A stretch of DNA of 64,000 bases from Halodesulfovibrio aestuarii (GCF_050571805.1 NZ_CP192219.1); one strand, 5' to 3'. Counted from the first letter of the stretch, positions 32,191 to 41,764 are shown. Made by a program: numbers and translations. The notes: a model not told the origin generated them from the letters alone.

Positions 32191-33009
32191 TTACTCTTCG
32201 TCCAGAATAATTTGATCTGCCCAGAATACAGGACCGTGCTCACAAGCCTGTGCGCGACCGGCTGCAACTCCTTTGGCAGTCATTTTATCCGTAGTTCTGG
32301 TTACACAACCCAAACATGCGCCAACGCCGCATGCCATTCGGTTTTCAAGAGAAAGCTGACAACGCGCATTATGCGTTGCTGCAAAAGTCTGCACCGCTTT
32401 AAGAAACGGAGTAGGGCCGCAGGCAAGCACAAGGCCGTCGCTTTCTGCGTATTCCTTCACGCTTGTTTCAACCAAATCAAGAAAATGAGCTAAATCGTCA
32501 GGGCCGCGCTCATAGTGACTTGCTGCTGTAATCCGCTCATTGATTGACTCGAACGGATAGCAGTTCAGGGGCATTCTATGCCCGAACTCCATATGCAGGT
32601 TCCATGGTTGCGGATGCTTTTGTGCGTAGGCAATAAGCGGCGCTATGCCGATACCGCCTGCAAGCAGTAATGTAGGCGTCTTCTCTTCCATAACAAACGG
32701 GGTACCCAGCGGTCCCCATACCACAACTTTATCGCCTGCTTTCAACTCTGCAAGACGCTTAGTACCACGCCCTACAACCTGAAAAAAAATTACGAGGTCG
32801 CGTTTGCTTACACGACAAATAGAAAAGGGGCGCGCCCAGATCATATCAAGCGCCCACCCTACCGGGCGAAGCATCACAAACTGGCCTGGCTGCCAGTCTG
32901 CCCATTCCGGGCGCTCAATGCGCAGGGCGAAAAAGAGATTTTCGCCGGATACTGTTCCAAAGGGAACATTATCAAGGACTGTAAGTGTAGTGCATTGTTC
33001 CTGATGCAT
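32191..33009 (-). CDS. pyrK: Dihydroorotate dehydrogenase electron-transfer subunit
   Basis: PyrK carries FAD and a [2Fe-2S] cluster and moves electrons from PyrD to NAD+. The 272-residue protein has a ferredoxin-reductase-like FAD domain (about 1-105) with ARPFSI and GRGTKRLAELKAGD, an NAD domain (about 110-220) with LLLAGGIGIAPL and LACGPTPFLKAV, and a C-terminal cluster site: cysteines in RMACGVGACLGC and ACEHGPVF. All four are present. It is translated just before pyrD. Confidence 0.94.
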   Translation of the reverse strand: MHQEQCTTLTVLDNVPFGTVSGENLFFALRIERPEWADWQPGQFVMLRPVGWALDMIWARPFSICRVSKRDLVIFFQVVGRGTKRLAELKAGDKVVVWGPLGTPFVMEEKTPTLLLAGGIGIAPLIAYAQKHPQPWNLHMEFGHRMPLNCYPFESINERITAASHYERGPDDLAHFLDLVETSVKEYAESDGLVLACGPTPFLKAVQTFAATHNARCQLSLENRMACGVGACLGCVTRTTDKMTAKGVAAGRAQACEHGPVFWADQIILDEE

Positions 33010-33509
33010 AATTCCTGTAACCTTATTGCAATTTCTTAAGGCATGTTAGACCTGCCCAAAGTGTGCAAATCCTGATAGTAAAGTATTACCCGAACGCCGG
33101 GCTGTTTACGTGTACGTTCTTTCTTCCCTAGTCGCAATCAATACTTTGGAGCCAAATAACATTTAATTTATCCGTTATTTTTACAAAACGCCCCAACAAT
33201 ATGACTGTATCATAAAAAACATAACTGCTGTTGCTTCTTCACACATTTATTAAGCATACAATTATAGTAGAAAAAAAACTCTCGGCACACACTGCCGATT
33301 TGGCACTGATTTAAAGGATCCGCGAATGAGTTATGTTAAAAAAGAGTTTCCTCGAGTAGAGTATTAGTGTTGCCAACGGGTAATTCAATAGGTATGTGCT
33401 ACACCGCAGACTACGAAGAAAATTTTTTCCGCCAGCAAATTTTTTCAACCAATTGCACGGCAGCTGGTTGAACCACCTAGGTACGGCGGGACTATAAGAG
33501 ATATATATT
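33010..33509. other. 500-base region between pyrK and the U32 gene
   Basis: No long gene. Seen are a hairpin TCGGCACACACTGCCGA near 33284-33300, a short frame of 13 codons at 33326-33367 preceded by AAAGGA, and a hairpin TTCAACCA/TGGTTGAA near 33447-33475 close to the start of the U32 gene. The promoters of pyrK (minus) and of the U32 gene (plus) must lie here. Confidence 0.4.
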
Positions 33510-35522
33510 ATGCAAAATAAACCTGAAATTTTGGCACCTGCCGGTGATAAAAACGCGTTTCTCGCAGCTATAGCTGCGGGTGCTGACGCGGTATACCTTG
33601 GCTTGAAACATTTTTCCGCCCGTATGGCGGCGGACAACTTTTCCTCTACCGAACTCTCTAAAATGGTTGAGCTTGCCCACAAAGAAGATCGAAAAGTCTA
33701 TGTGGCAATGAACACCCTTGTTAAGCCGGGTGATCCTGACTCCGCGGCCCGCCTCATTGGCAGGCTCCAGCGTGATGTAGGGCCGGACGCACTCATCGTG
33801 CAGGATTTAGGCATGGTTGAAGTAGCAAAACAGGTTGGATTTAAAGGTGAGTTACATCTTTCCACACTGGCAAACGTTACCCACCCGGCAGCATTTAAAG
33901 TTGCACAGGAACTGGGTGTAGACCGCATTATTCTTCCACGAGAATTAAACATTGATGAAGTACGTCAGTGCAGTGATGCATGCCCTGAGGATATGACTCT
34001 CGAGATGTTCGTGCACGGTGCTCTTTGCTACTGTGTTTCCGGTCGTTGCTACTGGTCCAGCTACATGGGCGGTAAATCCGGCCTTCGCGGCCGTTGTGTT
34101 CAACCTTGCCGCCGAGTTTACCAGCAAAAAGCCCGCAAGGGTCGTTTCTTCTCTTGTCAGGATTTGTCTCTGGACGTTCTTGCCAAGACATTGCTTCCTA
34201 TTGAAAACCTCAAGTCATGGAAGATTGAAGGCCGTAAAAAAGGCCCTCATTACGTATACTACGTAACCACTGCATACAAGCTCCTTCGCGATAATCCGGA
34301 CGATCCGAAGGCTCGCAAACAGGCAGAGCAAATTCTGGAACAGGCGCTTGGTCGTCCTTCCACTCACAGCACTTTCCTGCCTCAGAAGCGTCGTTCTCCT
34401 GTTAATCCGGCAGAACAGACAAGCTCCGGCCGCCTTGTCGGTAAAATTACCGTTGAGCCGCCTGCAAAGGCAAAGAAAGGCGAACGCACCTATCCAAAAT
34501 ATTTCTTTAAACCTCGTTTTGAACTACTCAAATCCGACTTTTTACGTATCGGGTACGAAGACGAGCAGTGGCACTTTACTGACCGCGTTCCGCATCCGGT
34601 ACCGAAGAACGGCACCTTTGTTCTGCGCGCACCGGCCGGTAAACGTCCTAAAAGCGGCACCCCTGTTTTCTTAATCGACCGCCGCGAACATGAAATGATC
34701 AAAATCCTGAAAGAATGGGATGGCAAACTCTCCCGCTGTAAAGGTAAAAAAAGCGAAGCTATTGAAGCATCGCTGACATACCCGGCACAGGGGAAACGCC
34801 CACGCGCAGTGACTATTCTCATGCGCGACCACCTTCCGCACGGCAAACAGGGTAAAGCAGGCAAATTCACTGATACAGCGAACGGCATCTGGCTCGGCGA
34901 ACGTTCGTTGAAAACTGTCGGGCGCACTCTCTTCGGCCGTATGTCATGGTGGCTGCCACCTGTAATCTGGCCTAATGAAGAAAATAAATGGCGCTCCATG
35001 ATCAAACAGGCACTGCGTCAAGGTGCTCGTCACTTTGTACTCGGTTCCCCATGGCAGGCGACCTTCTTTGAAGACGCACGCAACATTGATCTTATCGCAG
35101 GCCCGTTCTGTAACCCGTCCAACCCTGCGGCAATTGCTGCATTGAAAAAAATGGGTTTTAAAGGCGCTATCATTTCGCCTGAGCTTTCTCAGGAGGATAT
35201 TATGGAACTACCGAAGCAGAGCTGTCTGCCGCTTGGTATTGTTCTTTACGGCTACTGGCCAATGGGTATCTCTCGATTCCCGTTGGAAGGTGTTAAGCCT
35301 AATGAACCGTTCTATTCTCCAAAAGGCGAGTGCTTCTGGCTACGTCGCTACGGCCAGAACTCCTGGATTTACCCGGGTTGGCCTATGGATATTGAAAAGA
35401 ACAAGCAGCAGCTTTTGCAGGCAGGTTACACTATGTTTGTCAAACTCATGGAAAAGCCACCGGCAGCAGTGCCTGAAGCAAAACGTACATCCCCGTTCAA
35501 CTGGGATCTTACGTTGCTATAA
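33510..35522 (+). CDS. U32 family peptidase
   Basis: The 670-residue protein belongs to family U32, which also holds RlhA and TrhP, enzymes of tRNA/rRNA hydroxylation, so 'peptidase' may be a misnomer. The N-terminal barrel begins EILAPAGDKNAFLAAIAAGADAVYLGL; the U32 signature is EMFVHGALCYCVSGRCYWSS, and three more Cys follow in GRCVQPCRR, suggesting an Fe-S site. The C-terminal half (about 330-670) is longer than in E. coli RlhA, has TANGIWLGERSLKTVGRTLFG and is of unknown use. Its job is likely RNA or cofactor modification. It is a single gene. Confidence 0.85.
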   Translation: MQNKPEILAPAGDKNAFLAAIAAGADAVYLGLKHFSARMAADNFSSTELSKMVELAHKEDRKVYVAMNTLVKPGDPDSAARLIGRLQRDVGPDALIVQDLGMVEVAKQVGFKGELHLSTLANVTHPAAFKVAQELGVDRIILPRELNIDEVRQCSDACPEDMTLEMFVHGALCYCVSGRCYWSSYMGGKSGLRGRCVQPCRRVYQQKARKGRFFSCQDLSLDVLAKTLLPIENLKSWKIEGRKKGPHYVYYVTTAYKLLRDNPDDPKARKQAEQILEQALGRPSTHSTFLPQKRRSPVNPAEQTSSGRLVGKITVEPPAKAKKGERTYPKYFFKPRFELLKSDFLRIGYEDEQWHFTDRVPHPVPKNGTFVLRAPAGKRPKSGTPVFLIDRREHEMIKILKEWDGKLSRCKGKKSEAIEASLTYPAQGKRPRAVTILMRDHLPHGKQGKAGKFTDTANGIWLGERSLKTVGRTLFGRMSWWLPPVIWPNEENKWRSMIKQALRQGARHFVLGSPWQATFFEDARNIDLIAGPFCNPSNPAAIAALKKMGFKGAIISPELSQEDIMELPKQSCLPLGIVLYGYWPMGISRFPLEGVKPNEPFYSPKGECFWLRRYGQNSWIYPGWPMDIEKNKQQLLQAGYTMFVKLMEKPPAAVPEAKRTSPFNWDLTLL

Positions 35523-35564
35523 CCAACGCCTGCACTTGTAAGATTCAAAGAACAATCCGCAATA

Positions 35565-35600
35565 AAAAAGGCTGTCCTTCATATGAAGGACAGCCTTTTT
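35565..35600. terminator. Bidirectional terminator, GGCTGTCC family (36-base perfect palindrome)
   Basis: AAAAAGGCTGTCCTTCAT and ATGAAGGACAGCCTTTTT are exact reverse complements. It stands between the U32 gene and the convergent csd4-like gene and is the most perfect member of the family in this window. Confidence 0.92.
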
Positions 35601-35621
35601 GTTATTTCAATCATCAATCTA

Positions 35622-36947
35622 TTAACGAACAGCCAACGCGTTATTTTCACTGAACCGGACAAGCACCATGCCGGAGAATTTTTCCCCCCGATATGCTTCT
35701 ACCCGGTATACGCGTCCGTTTTTATCAAGAGAAAAACGTGAGATAAGGTCTTTTCTCCGTACTAACATACCTGATTCCGCACCGTTGTTTCGCCCTACGA
35801 ACCCGATAATGTTAACCCGATAGCCATCCATAGAATTAATACAAAAATGGCTGTCTACATCAATGATGGTTCCCATGGCAACGTCTCGAGTATGTCCATC
35901 AACATTTATTCGTAATGATGAGAGGCTATCATCAAATTCAAAAAATTGAGGAGATAAATTCGTCAGATTTCTGTTTCCGTAATAGACCTTATACCCGTTC
36001 GGAGCATCAACCATAGTCAGTAACGGCTTAGAAACTTCAAACTTGCTGGCAAGATCCTTATTCATAGGGATATATTGCAAGTACTTACGGACATTATCCA
36101 GATCAAGCTGGAGTTTACCACCATACAGGGCAAGTTTAACCTGACTAAACATAGCCTGTTTTATTGAACGAGGACTCAGGTCAAAGTCTCGAGAGAACTC
36201 GACACCAACCTGCTTCAGAAAGGATTCAAGTACCGAAAGATGATAGTATGTACGGGTCGGCGTCATGAATGATTTGCTAGCTTCAATACCGAACGCTGGC
36301 TTACCGTGCTTAATAGCATAGTAAGTCAACGTTTTTTCCATTTCATGATCCCCCTCACGTGTGCGGGTGTTCTTCAAATGAAAGGCATCGCTCCCTTGGA
36401 GTAACTCTGCGTTCACTTTTCGAACAGCAATTTCTGCCATGTCGCTTAGTCTGCCATACAACGGATGCTCAATAGCTTTTTGGTCGATAATAACGCACTG
36501 TCCCCAATAACCGGGGTTATGAAGTTCATCGATATATTGAGGATGATAGAAGCCGCTACCGTCGTGCAAGTTGAGAATCATATCAACCTGATCATTACGG
36601 ATAATTTCTTTTATCCGCTGCACAGCAGTATAATCAGGGTCATTCTTATCCAACGCCGCAAACTTGCGGTTCATATCACCGAATGGTCCACGCGCGCTCT
36701 TGATAATACTTAAAAAATTCAAATTAGGAACAACCCATACATTACCCTTAGTAATCTTGTAATGGGTTACAAGCATGCCGGCAGCGCTGAATCCACCAGG
36801 TTCGTCACCCTGAATACCACCAACAACAAGAATGGTAGGGCCGTCAGGATCGTTTCCAAGTTTATGTAACGAAAAATCCAGCGGGTTATGCGCAAACGCA
36901 GGAACTGCGGTCATGACAACAAGTATGAAAGATAGTAACAATCGCAT
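35622..36947 (-). CDS. Csd4-like peptidoglycan carboxypeptidase (M14/M99 type)
   Basis: This 441-residue exported protein starts with a signal peptide (about 1-19, ending AFA). It has the M14 carboxypeptidase fold and lacks the usual HxxE; instead it has Q46-G-D-E49 (GGIQGDEPGG), then H128 in LNLHDGSGFYHP. R86, N93 and E222 (FGIEASKSF) stand where the H. pylori cell-shape enzyme Csd4 has its substrate and catalytic residues. Csd4 trims muropeptide tripeptides to dipeptides. A C-terminal half with a predicted immunoglobulin-like region (about 270-440) also fits. The numbering match is from memory of the Csd4 literature. Its ATG overlaps the stop of the M15 gene (TAATG), so both are coupled. 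Confidence 0.85.
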   Translation of the reverse strand: MRLLLSFILVVMTAVPAFAHNPLDFSLHKLGNDPDGPTILVVGGIQGDEPGGFSAAGMLVTHYKITKGNVWVVPNLNFLSIIKSARGPFGDMNRKFAALDKNDPDYTAVQRIKEIIRNDQVDMILNLHDGSGFYHPQYIDELHNPGYWGQCVIIDQKAIEHPLYGRLSDMAEIAVRKVNAELLQGSDAFHLKNTRTREGDHEMEKTLTYYAIKHGKPAFGIEASKSFMTPTRTYYHLSVLESFLKQVGVEFSRDFDLSPRSIKQAMFSQVKLALYGGKLQLDLDNVRKYLQYIPMNKDLASKFEVSKPLLTMVDAPNGYKVYYGNRNLTNLSPQFFEFDDSLSSLRINVDGHTRDVAMGTIIDVDSHFCINSMDGYRVNIIGFVGRNNGAESGMLVRRKDLISRFSLDKNGRVYRVEAYRGEKFSGMVLVRFSENNALAVR

Positions 36948-37792
36948 TATGAGTTCACCTTAACATGCCAAGGTTCATACCGTACTCCCAGCAAATTGCC
37001 TCTGGGATATCGTAGTGTCAGGTAGCCAAGTTCATTCAACTTGCTGAACACATGTGTCTCAGTAAAACGGGAAGTAAAATTGGATTTTCCGTACCGCCTC
37101 TGCCCAACATCAAAATCACCAATACCGTGAAAAGAGTAACCCGGAGGAGCTAGTGACCGTGAAGCAAGAGACAAGTTTCCCCCGTTACTGTTCGCCTTCA
37201 TAAGAAAAAGGTGGAACTGTTTCACTATTCCACGAACGCCGGATGTCAAAATCACATCAGAAGAAAGAGCACTTTTTATTTCTTTCCACACTCCATATGG
37301 ATGTTCCTTAAAAAGATAGTGTCCACTGTTGCGAATTTTAATAACTTTGCTGCGGTTTATAGTCTGCGTAAATACAGTAATGGGTTTATCACCGTAAAAC
37401 CCTAATAAATGGGCATCGTAGTAAAATATTTTTTCAAGAAAGGCTTTTTCCTGATTAGTAAATGCTCCAATACGGGAATATCTTTTCCCATATGTAAAGG
37501 CTTGATCGATACTGACAAGATTAAAATTTCCGTATCCAACAGTACGCATTACACGAGTAAGCCTTGCAGTACATTCTTTAAGCAGTGTTAAATCTTCACC
37601 TTTCAACACAATATCATCTGGATGTGCTGAATCAAAATGACTCATCTTTGAAATATAGTCTTTCACATGTACATCAAACTGCCCATGCTGTTCTTGAGGC
37701 TTTTTCTCAATTAACTCTGCAGCAAGAGTATTGCATGGTATTGCCATCATAGATGCAATACAAATCTGTTGTAAAAAGGATCGCCTGTTCAT
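36947..37792 (-). CDS. M15-type D,D-carboxypeptidase-like protein with Tat signal
   Basis: The 281-residue protein begins MNRRSFLQQI, a twin-arginine motif (RRSFL) before a hydrophobic core, so it is probably exported by Tat. The C-terminal half matches the M15B/VanY fold: PPGYSFHGIGDFDVG supplies H222 and D228 (one residue shorter than the common SxHxxGxxxD spacing), and VRYEPWHVKV supplies the catalytic E273 and H276. It is expected to cut D-Ala from stem peptides, which would give tripeptides for the Csd4-like enzyme to trim. The two genes overlap by one base. Confidence 0.82.
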   Translation of the reverse strand: MNRRSFLQQICIASMMAIPCNTLAAELIEKKPQEQHGQFDVHVKDYISKMSHFDSAHPDDIVLKGEDLTLLKECTARLTRVMRTVGYGNFNLVSIDQAFTYGKRYSRIGAFTNQEKAFLEKIFYYDAHLLGFYGDKPITVFTQTINRSKVIKIRNSGHYLFKEHPYGVWKEIKSALSSDVILTSGVRGIVKQFHLFLMKANSNGGNLSLASRSLAPPGYSFHGIGDFDVGQRRYGKSNFTSRFTETHVFSKLNELGYLTLRYPRGNLLGVRYEPWHVKVNS

Positions 37793-38192
37793 ACATTACT
37801 CACGAGGAAAATATATACATCACAACATTATTGCCGTTTATTTCAAAAGAAAACTACGTCATTTTACCTAAAAACAAAACCCCGATAATCATCGTTTGGG
37901 CACTCCAATCTGCACTGTGTTTGTTACTTCTAATAGTAATATCTTGTAAAAATACCTAGCAAAACATACTTTCTACAATATTAATAAACATTACAGATAT
38001 ATACTTCACTTTTCGTCATTTTCTGACAAAGCAAAACGTAATTAGCCAATCCTTCCGTACCAAGGGTTCATCTTGCCATTGCCCTATTTTTTTTTTAGCG
38101 TGGCTAATTGTAGTTCTTTTTATGTATTCCTTGTCTTGGATACATAAAGATGGAACACACAATCCCAAATTTTTGAAATTTGCAGGACCATA
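37793..38192. other. AT-rich region between the M15 gene and dnaX
   Basis: No gene, and no SRP RNA motif was found. An inverted repeat TATGTAT/ATACATA lies at about 38119-38146, some 45-70 bases before dnaX. Divergent promoters are expected. Confidence 0.4.
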
Positions 38193-40067
38193 ATGAGTAC
38201 AGCAGCATTAACCACAGCCTACAGACCCCAACGCTTTGCCGACGTTGCAGGGCAGGAAACAGTAAAATCTGTTCTTTCCCGTGCAGCCAAAGAAGACAAA
38301 GTGGCTCCAGCCTATCTTTTCAGTGGCACCCGCGGTGTCGGTAAAACAACCATTGCCCGTATTTTTGCAAAAGCGCTTAACTGTAAGAATGCTCCTACAA
38401 ACGAGCCATGCAATGAATGCGAACACTGCAAAAAAATTACACAGGGCATGCATGTAGATGTGGTGGAGATTGACGGTGCTTCCAACCGAGGAATCGATGA
38501 TGCGCGCAGACTGCGTGAATCCATCGGCTATGCCGCAATGGAAGGTCGCTATAAAGTCTTCATTATCGATGAAGCACACATGCTCACCCGTGACGCGTTC
38601 AACGCGCTGCTCAAAACACTTGAGGAGCCACCTAAAGGCGTTACGTTTATACTTGCAACCACAGAGTCGCATAAATTCCCTATTACTATCATCAGCCGCT
38701 GCCAGCACTACACGTTCAAAATGCTTACAGAGCAGGAACTCGTAGATCATCTGACAAAAATTCTTGAACTGGAAAAATGTGAATACGACCCTGTTGCAGT
38801 ACGTCTTATTGCACGCCGTGCTGCCGGATCAGTTCGAGACTCTATGTCTCTACTCGGACAAGTTCTGGCTTTAGGGAATGATCGTCTTGAAGTTGCGGAT
38901 GTTCGCTCTATCCTTGGTCTTGCAGGACAGGAACTGTTTTTCAGCGTTATGGACGCCATGAAAAATCAGGATGTTATCGCTCTTTCTCAGGTAATTCGCG
39001 ATATTCTGGAACAAGGTGTTGATATCGGCTTCTTCCTTCGCGAGCTTGGCAATACATGGCGTAACCTGTTCATGCTTAAACAGGCTGGTGAACAGGCATT
39101 GCCACTATTAAATCTTCCTGCTGCAGAAGCACAACAATGGTTGGAATTAGCACCGCAGTTTGCCTTATCACACGTACATGCCTGCTGGCAGTTGACTCTT
39201 GAAGGCCAGCGCCGCGTGCTCACAAGTTTAGAACCAGCAATGGCTCTTGAACTGCTGTTACTGAACCTTGCGTTTCTGCCGAAACTTATTTCTACAGAAT
39301 CTCTGTCCCGTGGAACCGGTGCTCCACAGCAACCAACAGGACAGCGTCCTGCTTCTCAACAAAACACGCCAGAGGCTGCGCCACAAAGGCAAGAGGCACC
39401 TCAACAGCAGGCTTCATATCAGCCTCAGCAAAGCGCTCCACAACAAGCCTCTCAGTCTCAGCCTCCACACAGGCAGCAGACACAGCGTCAAACACCACCT
39501 CATAGGCAGGAACCGCCGCATAGACAACAGCAACAGCGCTCTCCTATACAGAACAGCATGCCTCCATCTATGCCTCCGATGGACGCTCCGCCTATGGAGT
39601 TGCCACCAGAATTGGGCGGAACCAACAATAGTATGAGCGCACCACCTCCGGATATCCCACCGTCCGGTGGGGGAGATGCATCAAGTAATAATCAGCCGTC
39701 CGATCTTACCCGTTGGAGCGAATTTTTAGAGTCCTGTCAAAAGCAGGACGAGACGGGCGGCAAAAGTTTACAATACCTCGCTCAGGCTACTGGTAAACGT
39801 TTTGGCGACACCTTGCAGATTACTGCTGCAGGGCGCACGCAGTATGACATGCTGAATAGTACAGACACAATCGCACTGCTCACCCACCGTGCCAGAGAAT
39901 GGTACGGTACAGCTACTGTAACGTTGAAGGAACCTGAAACAGAGGCCCGCAGTTACCACGAATTGAAAGAAGAAATTGAATCGGATCCGGCAGCACGGCT
40001 TCTCAAAGAAGAGTTGGGAGCAGAGCTACTGACGTTTAAACATAAAGACGATCCAAGCCGGAAATAG
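38193..40067 (+). CDS. dnaX: DNA polymerase III subunit gamma/tau
   Basis: DnaX is the clamp-loader ATPase of the replisome. The 624-residue protein has Walker A at 45-52 (GTRGVGKT), the zinc-binding Cys C64, C73, C76 and C79, Walker B IIDEAH (D126-E127), and the SRC arginine finger R169. The C-terminal domain starts about 495. Between lies a low-complexity Pro/Gln linker (about 370-480) with three PPHRQ-like repeats. No convincing A-AAA-AAG slippery site with a hairpin was seen in the linker, so a shortened gamma form is not supported. ybaB and recR follow, the usual order. Confidence 0.96.
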   Translation: MSTAALTTAYRPQRFADVAGQETVKSVLSRAAKEDKVAPAYLFSGTRGVGKTTIARIFAKALNCKNAPTNEPCNECEHCKKITQGMHVDVVEIDGASNRGIDDARRLRESIGYAAMEGRYKVFIIDEAHMLTRDAFNALLKTLEEPPKGVTFILATTESHKFPITIISRCQHYTFKMLTEQELVDHLTKILELEKCEYDPVAVRLIARRAAGSVRDSMSLLGQVLALGNDRLEVADVRSILGLAGQELFFSVMDAMKNQDVIALSQVIRDILEQGVDIGFFLRELGNTWRNLFMLKQAGEQALPLLNLPAAEAQQWLELAPQFALSHVHACWQLTLEGQRRVLTSLEPAMALELLLLNLAFLPKLISTESLSRGTGAPQQPTGQRPASQQNTPEAAPQRQEAPQQQASYQPQQSAPQQASQSQPPHRQQTQRQTPPHRQEPPHRQQQQRSPIQNSMPPSMPPMDAPPMELPPELGGTNNSMSAPPPDIPPSGGGDASSNNQPSDLTRWSEFLESCQKQDETGGKSLQYLAQATGKRFGDTLQITAAGRTQYDMLNSTDTIALLTHRAREWYGTATVTLKEPETEARSYHELKEEIESDPAARLLKEELGAELLTFKHKDDPSRK

Positions 40068-40167
40068 TGTTACTCTTCAAGAAAAAATTATTTCACTATT
40101 ACTTTGTAAACTCTGCAGAAAAATTCTTTCTGCTTATTTAAAATACTACATTCTCAAGGAGACTACC

Positions 40168-40479
40168 ATGCGTGGAATGAACGATATGCTTCGTCAGGCT
40201 CAGATGCTTCAGAAAAAAATGACTAAACTTCAGGATGAACTTGCAGAACGTGAAGTATCCGGCACTGCTGGCGGCGGCATGATTACTGTTGTATGCACCG
40301 GCAAACAGGAAATTCGCTCTATTGTGATTGATAAAAACGCTGTAGACCCTGAAGATGTTGAAATGTTGCAGGATCTCGTCCTTGCTGCGACCAACGACGC
40401 GCTGCGCAAATCTAAAGAAATGGCTGAAAATGAAATGGGCGCTCTTACCGGCGGCATGAACATTCCAGGCATGTTCTAA
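40168..40479 (+). CDS. YbaB/EbfC family nucleoid-associated protein
   Basis: This 103-residue small DNA-binding protein forms dimers that bind without strong sequence choice. The family core MRGMNDMLRQAQMLQKKMTKLQDELAERE is followed by SGTAGGGMITVVCTGKQEIRSIVIDKNAVDPEDVEML (domain about 30-75) and ends in GMNIPGMF. It lies between dnaX and recR, a very conserved triad. CAAGGAG precedes the ATG. Confidence 0.95.
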   Translation: MRGMNDMLRQAQMLQKKMTKLQDELAEREVSGTAGGGMITVVCTGKQEIRSIVIDKNAVDPEDVEMLQDLVLAATNDALRKSKEMAENEMGALTGGMNIPGMF

Positions 40480-40492
40480 GTTAGGATAACCA

Positions 40493-41098
40493 GTGCAACA
40501 GCTCCCTGAACCGCTTAAAGTTCTCGTTGGACAACTTTCCAAGCTGCCGGGACTCGGTCCTAAATCTGCACAGCGGCTTGCTATGACACTACTGAAGTGG
40601 CCGGAAAAGCAAACACGCGACCTTGGACAAAACATCCATGACCTGCGGGACAAGCTCCACTTGTGCGACCGATGCGGCGCATTGTCAGATACCGACCCGT
40701 GTGCAATATGCATCAATGAAACCCGCGCTACTGACACACTGTGCCTCGTACCGGAATGGGATGCGATGCTCGCACTTGAAGAGGGCGGCTTCTACAAAGG
40801 GCAGTACTTTATTATCGGCGGACTAATTGCACCGCTGGAAAACGTCACTCCCGAGCAGCTGGAACTGGATAAATTAAAACAACGTCTTCTCGAAGGCACT
40901 ATTTCCGAGATTATCTTTGCACTTGGCACTACGATTGAAGCGGAAAACACCGTCTCCTACATCAAGGAGCTCGTAAAACGGGAATTCCCGCACATCAGTG
41001 TCAGCCGACTCGCGCAAGGTATTCCCCTCGGCTCAGATGTAAAATTTGTGGATAAAGCAACCCTGCGGCAGTCTTTGAATTACAGACAGAAACTGTAG
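40493..41098 (+). CDS. recR: Recombination mediator RecR
   Basis: RecR works with RecF and RecO to load RecA onto gapped DNA. The 201-residue protein has a helix-hairpin-helix near LSKLPGLGPKSAQRLA, a four-Cys zinc finger in LCDRCGALSDTDPCAIC, and the Toprim domain (about 75-170) with CLVPEWDAMLALE and VSRLAQGIPLGSDVKFVD. Translation begins at GTG 40493, 13 bases after ybaB, with TTAGGA upstream. A terminator of the GGCTGTCC family ends the operon. Confidence 0.95.
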   Translation: MQQLPEPLKVLVGQLSKLPGLGPKSAQRLAMTLLKWPEKQTRDLGQNIHDLRDKLHLCDRCGALSDTDPCAICINETRATDTLCLVPEWDAMLALEEGGFYKGQYFIIGGLIAPLENVTPEQLELDKLKQRLLEGTISEIIFALGTTIEAENTVSYIKELVKREFPHISVSRLAQGIPLGSDVKFVDKATLRQSLNYRQKL

Positions 41099-41159
41099 CT
41101 GTAACAGGTGCTTTTTTACCTTTGGCAAGGATTTACGAATCTATATCTTTCGTAAAATT

Positions 41160-41193
41160 AAGGCTGTCCTTTTATTCAAAGGACAGCCTTTTT
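41160..41193. terminator. Bidirectional terminator, GGCTGTCC family, between recR and yjbQ
   Basis: AGGCTGTCCTTT pairs perfectly with AAAGGACAGCCT around TATTC, flanked by A- and T-rich tails. Confidence 0.9.
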
Positions 41194-41368
41194 CTTGTTC
41201 ATTTCAAAATTATTATATCGTCAATATACAGCCTGTTCCCACGCGTACTGCCAGTTTCTTTCTTCCGACTCTGATCTTTTATGACAAAAAAACATAAAAA
41301 ATTGTTATAAGAATACACGGTACGCTACTCACGCTTGCAAGCTTTGAGAACGAAGTTATCCCCCGTTG

Positions 41369-41764
41369 CTATACAGAAAGAAATTTCAGCCACAGTTTAC
41401 GGCTTCTCGCTCCATCAAATTCGCAAAAATAGATGGCCTGCCATGTTCCAAGTTGTACACGCCCATTTTCGACTATCAGCATCTGATCAGGGCCGAACAT
41501 ACTTGCCTTAATATGTGCATCACTGTTCCCCTCCATATGCTTATAGTCTCCCTTATGCGGCACAATGTGACGCATATTTACTGAAATATCCCGTGCGACG
41601 TCGGGATCTGCCCCTTCATTAACAGTTACCGCTCCGGTTGTGTGCGGACAAAAGAGCAGCAGTGCACCGTCTTGCCAGTTTTTTTCGCTGACCACAGCTT
41701 GCACTCTAGATGTAATATCAATGAGTTCTTCACGGGTTGACGTACGTATTTCGAGTAATTCCAT
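41369..41764 (-). CDS. YjbQ family protein (UPF0047)
   Basis: The 131-residue YjbQ-type protein forms a beta-rich trimer; some members have weak thiamine-phosphate synthase activity, and the real role is unknown. Signature residues are visible: FCPHTTGAVTVNEGADPDVARDI, HKGDYKHMEGNSDAHIKASMFG and LGTWQAIYFCEFDGARSRKLWLK. It is a single gene, divergent from selB by about 210 bases. Confidence 0.9.
   Translation of the reverse strand: MELLEIRTSTREELIDITSRVQAVVSEKNWQDGALLLFCPHTTGAVTVNEGADPDVARDISVNMRHIVPHKGDYKHMEGNSDAHIKASMFGPDQMLIVENGRVQLGTWQAIYFCEFDGARSRKLWLKFLSV

Noticed and set aside
37793..38192. Signal recognition particle RNA upstream of dnaX
   Set aside because: The gene is next to dnaX in some bacteria, but the conserved GGAA/GCAGCC apical motif is not present in this gap.
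38193..40067. Programmed -1 frameshift site in dnaX for a short gamma form
   Set aside because: A-rich stretches near the N-terminus are in the wrong place, and no slippery heptamer with a stem-loop was seen near the linker.
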